Source of the DNA: Agarilytica sp033852175
Lineage (GTDB): Bacteria > Pseudomonadota > Gammaproteobacteria > Pseudomonadales > Cellvibrionaceae
Length of the DNA stretch: 64,000 nucleotides
Assembly: GCA_033852175.1 (NCBI GenBank)
Contig: JAWSUY010000033.1
Span: forward strand, 1-64,000
Reading direction: 5' to 3'
Both the position numbers and the translations under genes were made by a program. The notes under the pieces were generated by a model. It saw only the letters and a program-made list of their open reading frames with translations, was not told the DNA's origin and did not search any database. Shown one piece after another: positions 52,540 through 62,067 of this stretch; the stretch's first letter is position 1, and every line of letters starts with the position of its first letter.

Positions 52540-54462
52540 CTACTGCGATTTTCTTACGCGTAGATACCACTCGGAAAGTAGCCGTACTTGTTTTTCTGTG
52601 TAACCGCGTTCGACCATTCGTTCAACGAAATCTTGATGCTTTTTCATGTCATCGTGAGAGGATTTTGTGTTGAATGAAATGACAGGTAGTAGGTCTTCGG
52701 TGTTTGAGAACATTTTCTTCTCAATTACGATGCGTAGCTTCTCGTAGCTGTTCCAGAGTGGGTTATTGCCAGCATTGTTGGCTCTGGCACGTAGTACGAA
52801 ATTTACAATCTCATTTCGGAAGTCTTTGGGGTTGCTAATGCCTGCGGGCTTCTCGATTTTTTCGAGCTCTTCATTTAATGCCGCACGATCCAAAATTTCG
52901 CCAGTCTCTGGGTCACGATACTCTTGATCCTGAATCCAAAAGTCGGCGTATGTGACATAACGGTCGAATATGTTTTGTCCGTATTCAGAATAGGATTCTA
53001 AATAAGCTGTTTGAATTTCTTTACCGATAAACTCAACATAGCGTGGCGCCAAATATTCTTTGATAAACGATAGATAGCGATCGCGGATTTCTTCTTGGTA
53101 TTGCTCTTGTTCGATTTGCTGTTCAAGAACGTACAGAAGATGGACTGGGTTTGCTGAAATTTCTGTTGGGTCAAAGTTAAACACTTTCGATAATATTTTA
53201 AATGCGAAACGTGTTGAGAGTCCATCCATTCCTTCATCGACGCCAGCGGCATCTTTGTATTCGTGCAATGACTTCGCTTTGGGGTCGGTATCTTTCAGAT
53301 TGCGACCATCGTAAACGCCCATTTTTGAATATTGGTTGGAATTTTCTGGCGCTTTAATTCTTGAAAGTACGGTAAATTGGGCCAACATTTTTAATGTGTC
53401 TGGCGCGCAAGGTGAAGCTTTAAGTGAGCTGTTCTGTATAAGCTTTTCGTAAATATGAATTTCTTCGGACACTCGGAGGCAATATGGGACTTTGACGATG
53501 TAAACTCGGTCAATAAACGCTTCGTTGTTTTTGTTGTTTTTGAACGTTTGCCATTCGGCTTCATTGGAGTGAGCCAATACGGTTCCTTCGAAAGGTATGG
53601 CGCCAAGCCCTTCGGTACTATTAAAGTTGCCTTCTTGTGTGGCTGTGAGCAATGGGTGGAGTACTTTGATAGGAGCTTTAAACATCTCCACAAATTCCAT
53701 TAGTCCTTGGTTGGCTCGGCAAAGGCCACCAGAAAAACTGTAGGCGTCTGGATCGTTTTGTGGGAAATCTTCTAGTTTTCTAATGTCGACTTTTCCGACG
53801 AGAGAGGAAATGTCTTGATTGTTTTCGTCACCAGGCTCGGTTTTAGTGATCGCGATCTGGTCAAGTATGGAAGGGAAAACTTTAATGACTTTAAATTTGC
53901 TGATATCTCCGCCAAATTCATGTAGACGTTTTGCTGCCCATGGCGACATGATTGTGGTGACATATCGAGTGGGTATCCCATAGTCTTCTTCGAGTATTTT
54001 TGCGTCCTCATTCGGGTCGAACAAGCCGAGAGGGGATTCGAATACTGGTGATCCTTCTATGCAGTAAATGGGTTCCTTCTCCATTAATGCCTTTAGCTTT
54101 TCTGCAAGAGAAGACTTACCGCCGCCAACGGGGCCGAGCAAATAAAGTATTTGTTTCTTTTCTTCCAGACCCTGGGCTGCGTGTTTGAAGAAAGAAACAA
54201 TTTGTTGGATGGCCTCTTCCATGCCGTAAAAATCTTTGAAGACTTGGTAGCGTTTGATGATTTTGTTGGAAAAAATACGACTAAGTCGAGTGTCTTTTGA
54301 GGTGTCTACAAGTTCAGGTTCACCAATCGATTTTAACATCCGCTCAGCTGATGATGCATATACGGAGGGGTCCTCCTTGCAGAGTTTCAGGTATTCCTGA
54401 ATACTTATAACTTCCTGCTGCGTGGATTCGTACCTTTGTTGATAGTGACTGAAAATTGTCAT
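52540..54462 (-). CDS. prkA: PrkA serine protein kinase (YeaG)
   Basis: This 640-residue protein has an N-terminal AAA domain with Walker A (LLGPVGGGKSSLAEKL) and the PrkA-specific segment CIEGSPVFESPLGLFDPNED. A C-terminal domain includes EFIGKEIQTAYLESYSEYGQ and RYVTYADFWIQD. The family length is 640-645. E. coli YeaG supports starvation and nitrogen stress survival; B. subtilis PrkA affects sporulation. It heads the prkA-yeaH-spoVR operon. No specific promoter was identified. Confidence 0.96.
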   Translation of the reverse strand: MTIFSHYQQRYESTQQEVISIQEYLKLCKEDPSVYASSAERMLKSIGEPELVDTSKDTRLSRIFSNKIIKRYQVFKDFYGMEEAIQQIVSFFKHAAQGLEEKKQILYLLGPVGGGKSSLAEKLKALMEKEPIYCIEGSPVFESPLGLFDPNEDAKILEEDYGIPTRYVTTIMSPWAAKRLHEFGGDISKFKVIKVFPSILDQIAITKTEPGDENNQDISSLVGKVDIRKLEDFPQNDPDAYSFSGGLCRANQGLMEFVEMFKAPIKVLHPLLTATQEGNFNSTEGLGAIPFEGTVLAHSNEAEWQTFKNNKNNEAFIDRVYIVKVPYCLRVSEEIHIYEKLIQNSSLKASPCAPDTLKMLAQFTVLSRIKAPENSNQYSKMGVYDGRNLKDTDPKAKSLHEYKDAAGVDEGMDGLSTRFAFKILSKVFNFDPTEISANPVHLLYVLEQQIEQEQYQEEIRDRYLSFIKEYLAPRYVEFIGKEIQTAYLESYSEYGQNIFDRYVTYADFWIQDQEYRDPETGEILDRAALNEELEKIEKPAGISNPKDFRNEIVNFVLRARANNAGNNPLWNSYEKLRIVIEKKMFSNTEDLLPVISFNTKSSHDDMKKHQDFVERMVERGYTEKQVRLLSEWYLRVRKSQ

Positions 54463-55009
54463 TTTTTGTCTCCAAAATACGCTTCTACTTCACGCTAGCG
54501 TATGTAATGCCCAGAAGAAGGATCGTCGCTCTAGAATACATCTACAGTAGCCATGCTGGGATGCTGCAATACTTAAAAACGACATGTCCGGCTTTACTAT
54601 TTCATCATTAACCTTATTACGCTTCTTACTATTAAGAATAGACCTTTGAACGTCATGCGACGAATAAATTCATGTGAATGTGACAAATTTCTGTCTATTC
54701 ACAAAATAAAAACCTATTCAAGATACGAGCCATTATGCTTCTTAGCGCTAAAAGAACCATTTTTTGATGTAAAGGTAATCAATTAAAAAACAATATGCTG
54801 CACCTGCGTTTTTTTGGAATTAATTAACGCGATAAATGACGGGAATATCAATAAATGTTGATAGAAGAATTTGCTTGTTAAATTAGCTTTAACATAACGC
54901 GATGATGGGAATGTGTTTTGTCTGAGTGCTTTTATTTTTGTGCTGAGGGGCGGGAGGGGCGGGAGGGGCGTCACTAAAAAGATGGTGCCCGGGATCTTTT
55001 AGTTAAATT
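54463..55009. other. Intergenic region upstream of prkA
   Basis: About 545 bp between prkA and apaH (both minus). It should contain the prkA promoter and the apaH terminator. The only structure seen is the 9-bp repeat at 54945-54970. Confidence 0.45.
54945..54970. repeat. 9-bp G-rich tandem repeat, about three copies
   Basis: Units of GAGGGGCGG at 54945, 54954 and 54963 (last one incomplete), beyond the 3' end of apaH. It belongs to the same style of intergenic G-rich tandem repeats seen at 10.5, 25.7 and 39.5 kb. Confidence 0.85.
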
Positions 55010-55819
55010 TTAGGCGCCGCAAGAATGAGAAAAAGATATGCCGTCGTCCAATCGTAAGAGGGTAAGTGAGCCGCCCCAGACGCAGCCACTGTCCAATGCG
55101 ACAAAGTTAGCAATTCCGGTGTTGCTTTGCAGTGAAGCCCAGTGACCAAATAAAATCTTATCTTTGGCGCATTTATGATGTTCATAGTCGAACCACGGGG
55201 AAAACCCTTCCGGTGCTGTATCGGGTGCAGTTTTGGTCTTCAGGTCAAGGCGACCTTTGGGATCACAAAAGCGCATACGGGTAAGATAATTTGTGATGAT
55301 GCGTAAACGATCTGTACCGCTTAAGTCATGGCTCCATTGTTCTGGTGAATTACCGTACATCTGGCTGAAGAAATTATCGGAGAGGTTTGAGCGTAGTATT
55401 TGATGAACTTCAGCCGCGTATTCTATTGCCTCGTCTACAGCCCATATAGGTGGAATGCCGGCGTGGACCATTGTAAAACCGAGGATTTTATCGCGATGAA
55501 TAAGGGGTTGCTGCTGTAACCATGTTAATAATTCATCTCGATCTTCGGCTTCTAGAATGGGCGTAAGTGTATCTTTTGGGTTAAGACGTTTGTGGCCAGC
55601 GGCTACAGCCAACAAATGTAGGTCATGGTTACCCAATACAACCTGTTTGTTGGGGAGGCTTTTGATGAACCTGAGAGTGGATAGGCTGTCTGGACCTCGG
55701 TTGACGAGGTCGCCGACAACCCAAAGACAGTCTTCAGCGGGGCTGAAGTCTACCAGGGCGAGCAGTGCGTGTAAGTCGTCGATACAGCCTTGGATGTCAC
55801 CAACTGCGTATGTTGCCAT
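55010..55819 (-). CDS. apaH: Diadenosine tetraphosphatase ApaH
   Basis: This 269-residue metallophosphatase starts MATYAVGDIQGCIDDLHALL. It has WVVGDLVNRGPDSLSTLRF and QVVLGNHDLHLLAVAAG, plus the ApaH-typical DRDELLTWLQQQPLIH and ILFGHWASLQSNTGI. It symmetrically splits Ap4A into two ADP and controls alarmone-like dinucleotides and NpN capping of RNA. It is the last gene of the lptD-surA-pdxA-rsmA-apaG-apaH series, 45 bp downstream of apaG. Confidence 0.97.
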   Translation of the reverse strand: MATYAVGDIQGCIDDLHALLALVDFSPAEDCLWVVGDLVNRGPDSLSTLRFIKSLPNKQVVLGNHDLHLLAVAAGHKRLNPKDTLTPILEAEDRDELLTWLQQQPLIHRDKILGFTMVHAGIPPIWAVDEAIEYAAEVHQILRSNLSDNFFSQMYGNSPEQWSHDLSGTDRLRIITNYLTRMRFCDPKGRLDLKTKTAPDTAPEGFSPWFDYEHHKCAKDKILFGHWASLQSNTGIANFVALDSGCVWGGSLTLLRLDDGISFSHSCGA

Positions 55820-55864
55820 GGGGAGCTTCTCTTGGGGACTCTCTGTGGGCTCGGAGTGTCTGGT

Positions 55865-56233
55865 TTAGTGCATTGCTCCGGGTTGAATAAGGGCAAAATG
55901 GGGTATATCTGTTAAGAATTCATCCCCAGATTCCGTTTGCATAGTATAGCTACCCGTCATAATGCCTGTGTTGGTCTCCATTACGACGCCGCTGGTATAA
56001 CAATAGCTTTCACCGGGTTTGATCGTAGGCTGTTTTCCAATGACACCTAGCCCTTGAACCTCCTGAACTCCATCATTGGCATCCGTGATAATCCAGTGGC
56101 GACTGATCAATTGAGCCGGTGATGAGCCATTGTTGGTGATGTTGATGGTGTAGGAATAGACGAATTGCGCGTTATCAGGGTCCGATTGCTCAGCGATATA
56201 TTGTGTTTGTACTTCGATGTCGACTTTGTTCAT
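55865..56233 (-). CDS. apaG: ApaG (Co2+/Mg2+ efflux-associated) protein
   Basis: This 122-residue protein has VQTQYIAEQSDPDNAQFVYS at the start and GVIGKQPTIKPGESYCYTSG and GIMTGSYTMQT, typical of ApaG (DUF525, an Fn3-like beta fold). ApaG loss affects cobalt and magnesium tolerance in Salmonella; its biochemical role is unclear. Its ATG overlaps the stop of rsmA by four bases, so the two are translationally coupled. Confidence 0.96.
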   Translation of the reverse strand: MNKVDIEVQTQYIAEQSDPDNAQFVYSYTINITNNGSSPAQLISRHWIITDANDGVQEVQGLGVIGKQPTIKPGESYCYTSGVVMETNTGIMTGSYTMQTESGDEFLTDIPHFALIQPGAMH

Positions 56234-57048
56234 GGTATGGGCTCTTCACCCCAAAGGGCATTACAGAATTCGATAAACGATTGGACGCTAATGGCTTCCG
56301 CGCGGAGGCTTAAATCGAGGCCGACGCGTTCGGCTTCTTCATCAGAGACGATGGTCTTTAGGCCATTCCGCAGGGTTTTTCTTCGCTGCTGAAAGGCTTG
56401 TCTCACGAATTTATCGAGGTTCTTTAAGTTCTTAGCCGGAAACGGCAGCGTCAGATGAGGCGTGAGGCGAGCGACTGCGGAATTTACCTTCGGCGCGGGT
56501 TCAAAGCTTTCTGGCGGCACTTCAATTAGCGACTCAATGGCGCAATGGTATTGCGCCATAATGCTTAATCGCCCGTAATTCCTATTGCCTGGCCCTGCAA
56601 CGAGTCGGTTAACGACTTCTTTTTGCAGCATAAAGTGCATGTCTCGCACGATGGATTTAATTTCCAATAGGCGAAATATGAGAGCGGTTGAGATGTTGTA
56701 AGGTAAGTTTCCAACAATTCTCAGCTTGGGTTGCTCTGCTGACGTAAGCGCTTGGTAATCAAATTTTAGCGCGTCTTGCTGGTGAATCTTAAAATCCCGG
56801 AATTTGGCAAACTGCGCTAGGAGAACCGGCATTAAGTCTCGGTCAAGCTCGATAACCTGCAAGTTGGGTACTAGGGCTAATAAGGGACCTGTGATAGCGC
56901 CTTGCCCGGGTCCAATCTCAACCACAGTGTCTTCAGGTTTAGGGCCAACGGCTCGTACGATATTGCTGATAATACTTTGGTCGATGAGAAAATTCTGACC
57001 AAAGCGTTTGCGGGCTTTGTGGCCGCTGGGTGTGTGTTTACTGGCCAT
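56230..57048 (-). CDS. rsmA: 16S rRNA dimethyladenosine transferase RsmA
   Basis: This 272-residue protein begins with a basic segment (HKARKRFGQNFLIDQSII). The SAM-binding motif VVEIGPGQGAITGPLLAL, the acidic LQVIELDRDL and the catalytic NLPYNIST are all present. RsmA (KsgA) dimethylates A1518 and A1519 of 16S rRNA during 30S maturation. It overlaps pdxA by 11 bases and apaG by four. Confidence 0.98.
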   Translation of the reverse strand: MASKHTPSGHKARKRFGQNFLIDQSIISNIVRAVGPKPEDTVVEIGPGQGAITGPLLALVPNLQVIELDRDLMPVLLAQFAKFRDFKIHQQDALKFDYQALTSAEQPKLRIVGNLPYNISTALIFRLLEIKSIVRDMHFMLQKEVVNRLVAGPGNRNYGRLSIMAQYHCAIESLIEVPPESFEPAPKVNSAVARLTPHLTLPFPAKNLKNLDKFVRQAFQQRRKTLRNGLKTIVSDEEAERVGLDLSLRAEAISVQSFIEFCNALWGEEPIP

Positions 57049-58027
57049 TATTTTTTACCAATGAATGGGCTATATGAATAGCTTCGAGCAGGCTACCAAG
57101 GTTTGCTTGTCCTTTGCCTGCTAAATCGAGGGCTGTTCCATGATCGACTGAGGTGCGAACAAAGGGTAGCCCTAGTGTTATGTTGACAGATTTACCAAAA
57201 CCCAGATGTTTGAGCACCGGTAAGCCTTGATCGTGATACATCGCAAGAACAGCATCCGCTGTTTTTAGGTAATGTGGTGTAAAAAGAGTATCGGCTGGAA
57301 GCGGGCCAATGAGTTCAACGTCTTCATCATCAAAGGATGACAGTACGGGAATGATGGTTTCAATCTCTTCACTACCCAAGTGCCCACCTTCTCCCGCGTG
57401 AGGGTTTAAACCCGCTACGAGAATTCGTGGTTTATCGATGCGGAATTTTTCTTTGAGCTCAGCAATCAAAATGCGGGTGACTTCGTGAAGGCTCTCATAC
57501 GTGAGTGCGTCAGATACGTCTTTTAATGGCAGGTGAGTGGTTGCCAGAGCAACGCGCAGCCCTTTTGTCGCGAGCATCATAACGACTTTGGGGGTATTGC
57601 TTCGGTCTGCAAAAAATTCAGTGTGTCCGCTAAAAGGAATGCCGGCGTCGTTAATAACACTTTTTTGTACTGGACCGGTAATAACCGCATCGGCTTTTTT
57701 ATCTATACATAAGTCGGCGGCAAGTGTTAGCGTTTTGAGAACATATTCGGCATTGCGTGTGTCGAGCTTGCCTGGCGTACTATCCGCCGCGAGCTTTACG
57801 GGTAGAACGTTAAGAACGCCTTGCTCGTTGCTGCAAGGAGAATCAATATCATCGAGTATATGAAGGTCTAAGGCTTTACCAATGAGAGCTGCTCGCGATA
57901 GCAACAGCTCTGGATCAGCGATGGCGATCAATGGAGCAGCATAAAATGTATGGCATGCCTGTACGCACAACTCCGGACCTATGCCTGCGGGTTCACCGGG
58001 AGTGAGTAATAACTTTGGCACGGCCAT
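57038..58027 (-). CDS. pdxA: 4-hydroxythreonine-4-phosphate dehydrogenase PdxA
   Basis: This 329-residue protein begins PKLLLTPGEPAGIGPELCVQ. The metal and substrate His residues are in the expected motifs (FSGHTEFFA, LNPHAGEGGHLG, MYHDQGLPVLKHLGF). PdxA oxidises 4-phosphohydroxy-L-threonine in vitamin B6 synthesis. It is three bases downstream of surA and overlaps rsmA. Confidence 0.97.
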   Translation of the reverse strand: MAVPKLLLTPGEPAGIGPELCVQACHTFYAAPLIAIADPELLLSRAALIGKALDLHILDDIDSPCSNEQGVLNVLPVKLAADSTPGKLDTRNAEYVLKTLTLAADLCIDKKADAVITGPVQKSVINDAGIPFSGHTEFFADRSNTPKVVMMLATKGLRVALATTHLPLKDVSDALTYESLHEVTRILIAELKEKFRIDKPRILVAGLNPHAGEGGHLGSEEIETIIPVLSSFDDEDVELIGPLPADTLFTPHYLKTADAVLAMYHDQGLPVLKHLGFGKSVNITLGLPFVRTSVDHGTALDLAGKGQANLGSLLEAIHIAHSLVKNNGQ

Positions 58028-58030
58028 TAG

Positions 58031-59299
58031 CTATATTTTTTTCTCAATAAAGGCTTCGTCGCGCATTTCTTGGATCCAGAGCTGAACCTCATCTTCGAAG
58101 CGTCGACTCATGAGTACGTTACGTGCCTTTTGGCGAATAGCCTGTTCAGTCATATCTTCGTTACGGCGATCTTCGATGTACATAATGTGCCAACCAAAGC
58201 GCGACTTAAAGGGTTTGCTGATCTCGCCGATATCGGTGGTCGCCATGGTGCGTTCAAAGCTCGGTACGAATTGACCTGGAGATGACCAGCCAAGGTCTCC
58301 TCCAGCAAGTTTTGACGCAATATCTTCAGAGTGCTCTTTAGCGAGAACATCGAATTCCGCACCATCAATGACGGATTGACGAATTTCTGCGAGTTTGGCT
58401 TCCGCTTGTTTATCGTCCAAAATGGCCGACGTCTTGAGCAAAATATGGCGAACTTTAGTTTGGTTAACGATCTGCTTTGTTTCGCCGCGCTTACCGTTGA
58501 GTTTTAATATGTGAAAGCCCGCACCACTTTTGGCTGGTTTTGAAATTTCGCCTTGGTTTAATGTTGGGGCTATTTCTGCAAAAAGCGTTGGAAGGTCAGT
58601 TGATTTACGCCATCCCATATCGCCGCCTTTGAGGGCTAAGGGGCCATTGGATTCAGCGAGAGCAACTTCTTCAAATTTTGCTCCTGACAGTAGCTTTTTG
58701 TATATGCGCTGAGCTTTTTCTTCAACCACTTTTGGGACTGAGCTGGAAGATTGAGCAATCAGGATATGACTTAGGTGATAATCTGGAGATATCCAAAATT
58801 TAGCGTCAGCTGAATTGAGGAAATTGTCGATATCTTGCTCTGAAATTTTAATTCGTGATCGTACCAGCCCCTGACTGAGGTTCTGCATGATCAGTTGTTT
58901 TTCAATTTGATTCCTAAAGGCGCTAAAGCTACTGCCTTCTCGTTCAAGTTGTTGTTCAAGCTGCTTCTCTGTCCAGCCTTGGTTATGCATGATATTTTGA
59001 ATTGCAGCAATGATCTCTTGATCGCTCGCTTTAACGCGATAGCGTTTAGCGGCAGTTAGCTGCAAGGTTTCATTGATGAGTTGCTCTAAAATCTGCTGAC
59101 GTAAAATGTCCGCAGGGGGCAAACGCATGCCTCCTGCTTGGGCACGGGTGCTGGTTTCTTTAACTCGACTGTCTAATTCCGTTTGCGTGATCACTTCTTG
59201 ATCGACGGTCGCGATAATTTTATCGAGTATTTCTATAGTGGCAGTAGCGGGATAGCTAATGGATATGAGTATGGCGGCAAGGGCAAGAGATTTACGCAT
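58031..59299 (-). CDS. surA: Periplasmic chaperone/peptidyl-prolyl isomerase SurA
   Basis: This 422-residue protein has a signal peptide (ISISYPATA end). The N-terminal chaperone domain runs to about 170 (IIATVDQEVITQTELDSRV). Two parvulin domains follow: the first with YHLSHILIAQ, the second with TKVRHILLKT. SAGFHILKLNG and SRFGWHIMYIE end each one. SurA chaperones outer-membrane proteins, LptD included. The order lptD-surA (18 bp apart) makes chaperone and client cotranscribed. Confidence 0.97.
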   Translation of the reverse strand: MRKSLALAAILISISYPATATIEILDKIIATVDQEVITQTELDSRVKETSTRAQAGGMRLPPADILRQQILEQLINETLQLTAAKRYRVKASDQEIIAAIQNIMHNQGWTEKQLEQQLEREGSSFSAFRNQIEKQLIMQNLSQGLVRSRIKISEQDIDNFLNSADAKFWISPDYHLSHILIAQSSSSVPKVVEEKAQRIYKKLLSGAKFEEVALAESNGPLALKGGDMGWRKSTDLPTLFAEIAPTLNQGEISKPAKSGAGFHILKLNGKRGETKQIVNQTKVRHILLKTSAILDDKQAEAKLAEIRQSVIDGAEFDVLAKEHSEDIASKLAGGDLGWSSPGQFVPSFERTMATTDIGEISKPFKSRFGWHIMYIEDRRNEDMTEQAIRQKARNVLMSRRFEDEVQLWIQEMRDEAFIEKKI

Positions 59300-59316
59300 T
59301 CTATGACAACATGTTG

Positions 59317-61905
59317 TTAGTGAAGTAATTGTTCTCGGGATTCATAGCCAAAGATACCATCGTTTAAAATGGAGTTAACTTTAGCGCCAGAGCCTCCAAG
59401 GCCTTTAAAGTGCACTTCAAAGAAGATGCCTTGATCGTACTGCGCGTCTTTATCGACGACGAGGTTGGCTATATTACTGTCTAGCCAGCGTCTCGCCAAG
59501 ATCCGGAAGCGATAACAGCAATCGTTGTATTCGAATCCAAAAAAGGTTTCGAGTTCCTGATTGTTTTGAAAATCATAATTGGCTCGCCCCATCAGTGTCC
59601 ATTGGTTTCCAACAGGGTAGGTAAAGGATAGGTCAATTTGATCGATTTCTTTAGACGCAAGATCGTCTGATATATTGATATTCGAATCTCTCAGGTAGGA
59701 ATATGAGATGTTAAAGAGCTTTCTGTAGTCGTTAGATGCAAAGTGTACGCCGGTCGAACCTCGGTTCACTGTCTTGAGTTTAGTATCGTAGATCACTCCG
59801 CCAAAAAACTGAGCCTGATTACTGAGGCTGACGTTGAATTCAGTGGCAAATTCAGAGTTTGCAGTGCTATCGTCTTCGGTACTGATACCGAATAGGGATA
59901 CGCTCCTGTCGCGAAAGTGATAAATTTTTCCGGCGCTTAGGCTAAATATTTCTTCGTCGGTGCTATTACTTCTCCAACGAGTGGTAAGCCCTAAGGTTAC
60001 TTGGTGGGCATCATCTAGCCTGTCGCTGCCAATAAAGCGCGAATCTCGATAAAGTTGGCCGTAGGCAAAGGTACGTTCTGATGTATCGAAGTTTACGTGT
60101 AGGTTGTCACCGTCATCTGTTATTCCGAGATTGAACAATGCGGAGTGATCCGTCAGCCTTCTATAGAGGTAGTACGCACGTGGCTCTATTGTTTGAGTAA
60201 AGTCTCCCGGGCTGTGTTCGAACACAAGTCCAAGGTCTAAAGACGCTTGAGGCGTTGATAGGTCAAAATCCCGCTCTGTACCATCGATGATATATTGGTG
60301 ATCATCAATTTGGTAGCTTAGCGCTTTATAGCCAACCTCTGGAACAAAAAAGCCCCAGGTCGCGCGTTTTTCCCAGCGAACACGGTAATCGGTGTTGAGC
60401 CGAGCTCCTGTTAGCTGGGTACTAAGGCTCTTGCGATGCTTAAATTGGGTGTACTGATTGTCGATGGAGAGTATCCAGTCGTTGAAATTGTAACGGCCGT
60501 TTACGTCAATTTGAGGAAGTTTCCGGTAAGGAGCCTGGATATCTAAAAGCAGTACTTGTTGTGTCTGAGCTACGGTCGAAACCTTCCAGTGATCAAATTG
60601 GTAGCCAACTTCCAAAGATTGGTCCAAGAATGTTTGATTCGCCACAGTTAGTGATGATGTCCCTAAGTCTCGAAAGTAGTCCTCGTCACTGGCGCGTGTA
60701 AAGTCAGCCCGTGTATACCAGCCTTTGGTGTCGCCAGAATTTTGTTTGAATTGTACTAACCAGCGGGCTGAGCCTTTATGGGGTCTTACTTGTTCTGCGG
60801 TGATTGGATCCTCGATTGAGTCGTCGGTTGGGTCGTCGACAATCTTGTCCAAGTCTTTATCACTACTGCCTCCGTCGTCGGGGAGGTAAGTAAAGCCGCT
60901 TTCAGCACGCATCCATGAATTTAAGTAACGGGTTTCGAATTCAATCATGGTGCCGCGCCCAGAAATAAAGCGCGGCGTAAATGTAGCGTCGTAGTTTGGG
61001 GCTAGGTTCCAGTAGTAGGGAACAGAGAAGTCGATTCCGCCATCGTCGCTGCTACTCATGGAGGGGAATAGAAACCCTGTCTGGCGTGTGTCACCGACAG
61101 GAAAGGTAATGTAGGGCAGATAAAAGACGGGGACTGAGCCGATTTTTAGTTTTACGTTTTTGCCGGTTCCCTGATTGGTGGCCCTGTCGACGGTAATTTT
61201 TTCACCTTCTAGAACCCAAGATTCATTGCCGGGTTCGCAACTTGTGACATGGCCATTGTTTAATTCGATTTTTGAGGCAGAAGTTTGTTTAACCGACTCT
61301 GCTCCACCACGTACCTGTTGCTCCTTTAAGACGAAGGTTGCTTCATTAAAGCTAGCTTGGTGTTGAGTGGTACTGATTTCGGCGTATTCGCCTTGAATCA
61401 GCATGCCGGGCTGACGGATGATGACGTTGCCTTGCAGTGTTGCTCTATCGGTATCGCGTTCGTAGGTCATTTTATTTGCCGATATTGAACGGCTGCCCTG
61501 GGATACAACGACGTCACCATAGAGCGTGGCCTCGTTGCCTTCAACGATGGACGCGCTGTTCGATTCTACGATCAAGTCTAAATCGTCCAGTGAGGCTGAG
61601 GCTTGGTTACTGGCGTCCTGTTTACTTTCGACGTATATGCCGTGACAGCCTGGGGGTATTTTCTTTTGTTGGTCTGGAGGTAACTGATCGCGAGACAACC
61701 AACCAAAAGGGGATTGAGCCGCTGTATTTAACAGGTACGCATCATCCGTCTCCAGCATTTCTGAAAATGCGGGTAGAGGTGAAATACAAAGACTTAATAC
61801 GGCGAGAGACAGCAGTTTGCGCAGCGATTTATGAGGTGAGTCATTTTCAGCTGCACAGTCTCTGGCGAAAAAAATCGGTTTGAGCTGTGCAAAGCTCTTG
61901 TGCAT
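59317..61905 (-). CDS. lptD: LPS-assembly protein LptD
   Basis: Counting from the ATG at 61905 (862 aa); a TTG at 61923 adds six residues. The N-terminal signal segment and a periplasmic OstA/LptA-like domain (GDVVVSQGSRSISANKMTYE, RATLQGNVIIRQPGMLIQGE) are followed by the large outer-membrane barrel. LYLPYITFPVGDTRQTGFLFP-like segments and the cysteine pair NDCCYRFRILARRW near the C-terminus are typical. Barrel and N-domain cysteines form the disulfides needed for function. LptD with LptE inserts LPS in the outer membrane. It heads the operon and is divergent from amgK. Confidence 0.96.
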   Translation of the reverse strand: MHKSFAQLKPIFFARDCAAENDSPHKSLRKLLSLAVLSLCISPLPAFSEMLETDDAYLLNTAAQSPFGWLSRDQLPPDQQKKIPPGCHGIYVESKQDASNQASASLDDLDLIVESNSASIVEGNEATLYGDVVVSQGSRSISANKMTYERDTDRATLQGNVIIRQPGMLIQGEYAEISTTQHQASFNEATFVLKEQQVRGGAESVKQTSASKIELNNGHVTSCEPGNESWVLEGEKITVDRATNQGTGKNVKLKIGSVPVFYLPYITFPVGDTRQTGFLFPSMSSSDDGGIDFSVPYYWNLAPNYDATFTPRFISGRGTMIEFETRYLNSWMRAESGFTYLPDDGGSSDKDLDKIVDDPTDDSIEDPITAEQVRPHKGSARWLVQFKQNSGDTKGWYTRADFTRASDEDYFRDLGTSSLTVANQTFLDQSLEVGYQFDHWKVSTVAQTQQVLLLDIQAPYRKLPQIDVNGRYNFNDWILSIDNQYTQFKHRKSLSTQLTGARLNTDYRVRWEKRATWGFFVPEVGYKALSYQIDDHQYIIDGTERDFDLSTPQASLDLGLVFEHSPGDFTQTIEPRAYYLYRRLTDHSALFNLGITDDGDNLHVNFDTSERTFAYGQLYRDSRFIGSDRLDDAHQVTLGLTTRWRSNSTDEEIFSLSAGKIYHFRDRSVSLFGISTEDDSTANSEFATEFNVSLSNQAQFFGGVIYDTKLKTVNRGSTGVHFASNDYRKLFNISYSYLRDSNINISDDLASKEIDQIDLSFTYPVGNQWTLMGRANYDFQNNQELETFFGFEYNDCCYRFRILARRWLDSNIANLVVDKDAQYDQGIFFEVHFKGLGGSGAKVNSILNDGIFGYESREQLLH

Positions 61906-61946
61906 ACTGATGTTCCGATACAATCACGATACTGACGAAGGCGACG

Positions 61947-61975
61947 ATTATAGTGCTAACGCTAGGTAAAATGAA
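61947..61975 (-). promoter_or_regulatory. Probable lptD promoter
   Basis: Minus strand: TTCATT at 61975-61970, a 17-bp spacer, and a perfect TATAAT at 61952-61947, about 42 bp before the lptD ATG. No sigma-E type box was recognised. Confidence 0.6.
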
Positions 61976-62052
61976 AACTTGTCTTACTAATATTTTACAA
62001 ACGTTTAATAGATTTGTTTATGAACGTTACTTTTTATCGCATATCGAACACA

Positions 62053-62061
62053 AGGGAGGTG
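62053..62061 (+). promoter_or_regulatory. Ribosome binding site deciding the amgK start
   Basis: AGGGAGGTG lies six bases before the GTG at 62068. The in-frame TTG (62014) and ATG (62020) upstream have no such site. Confidence 0.85.
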
Positions 62062-62067
62062 AATATT

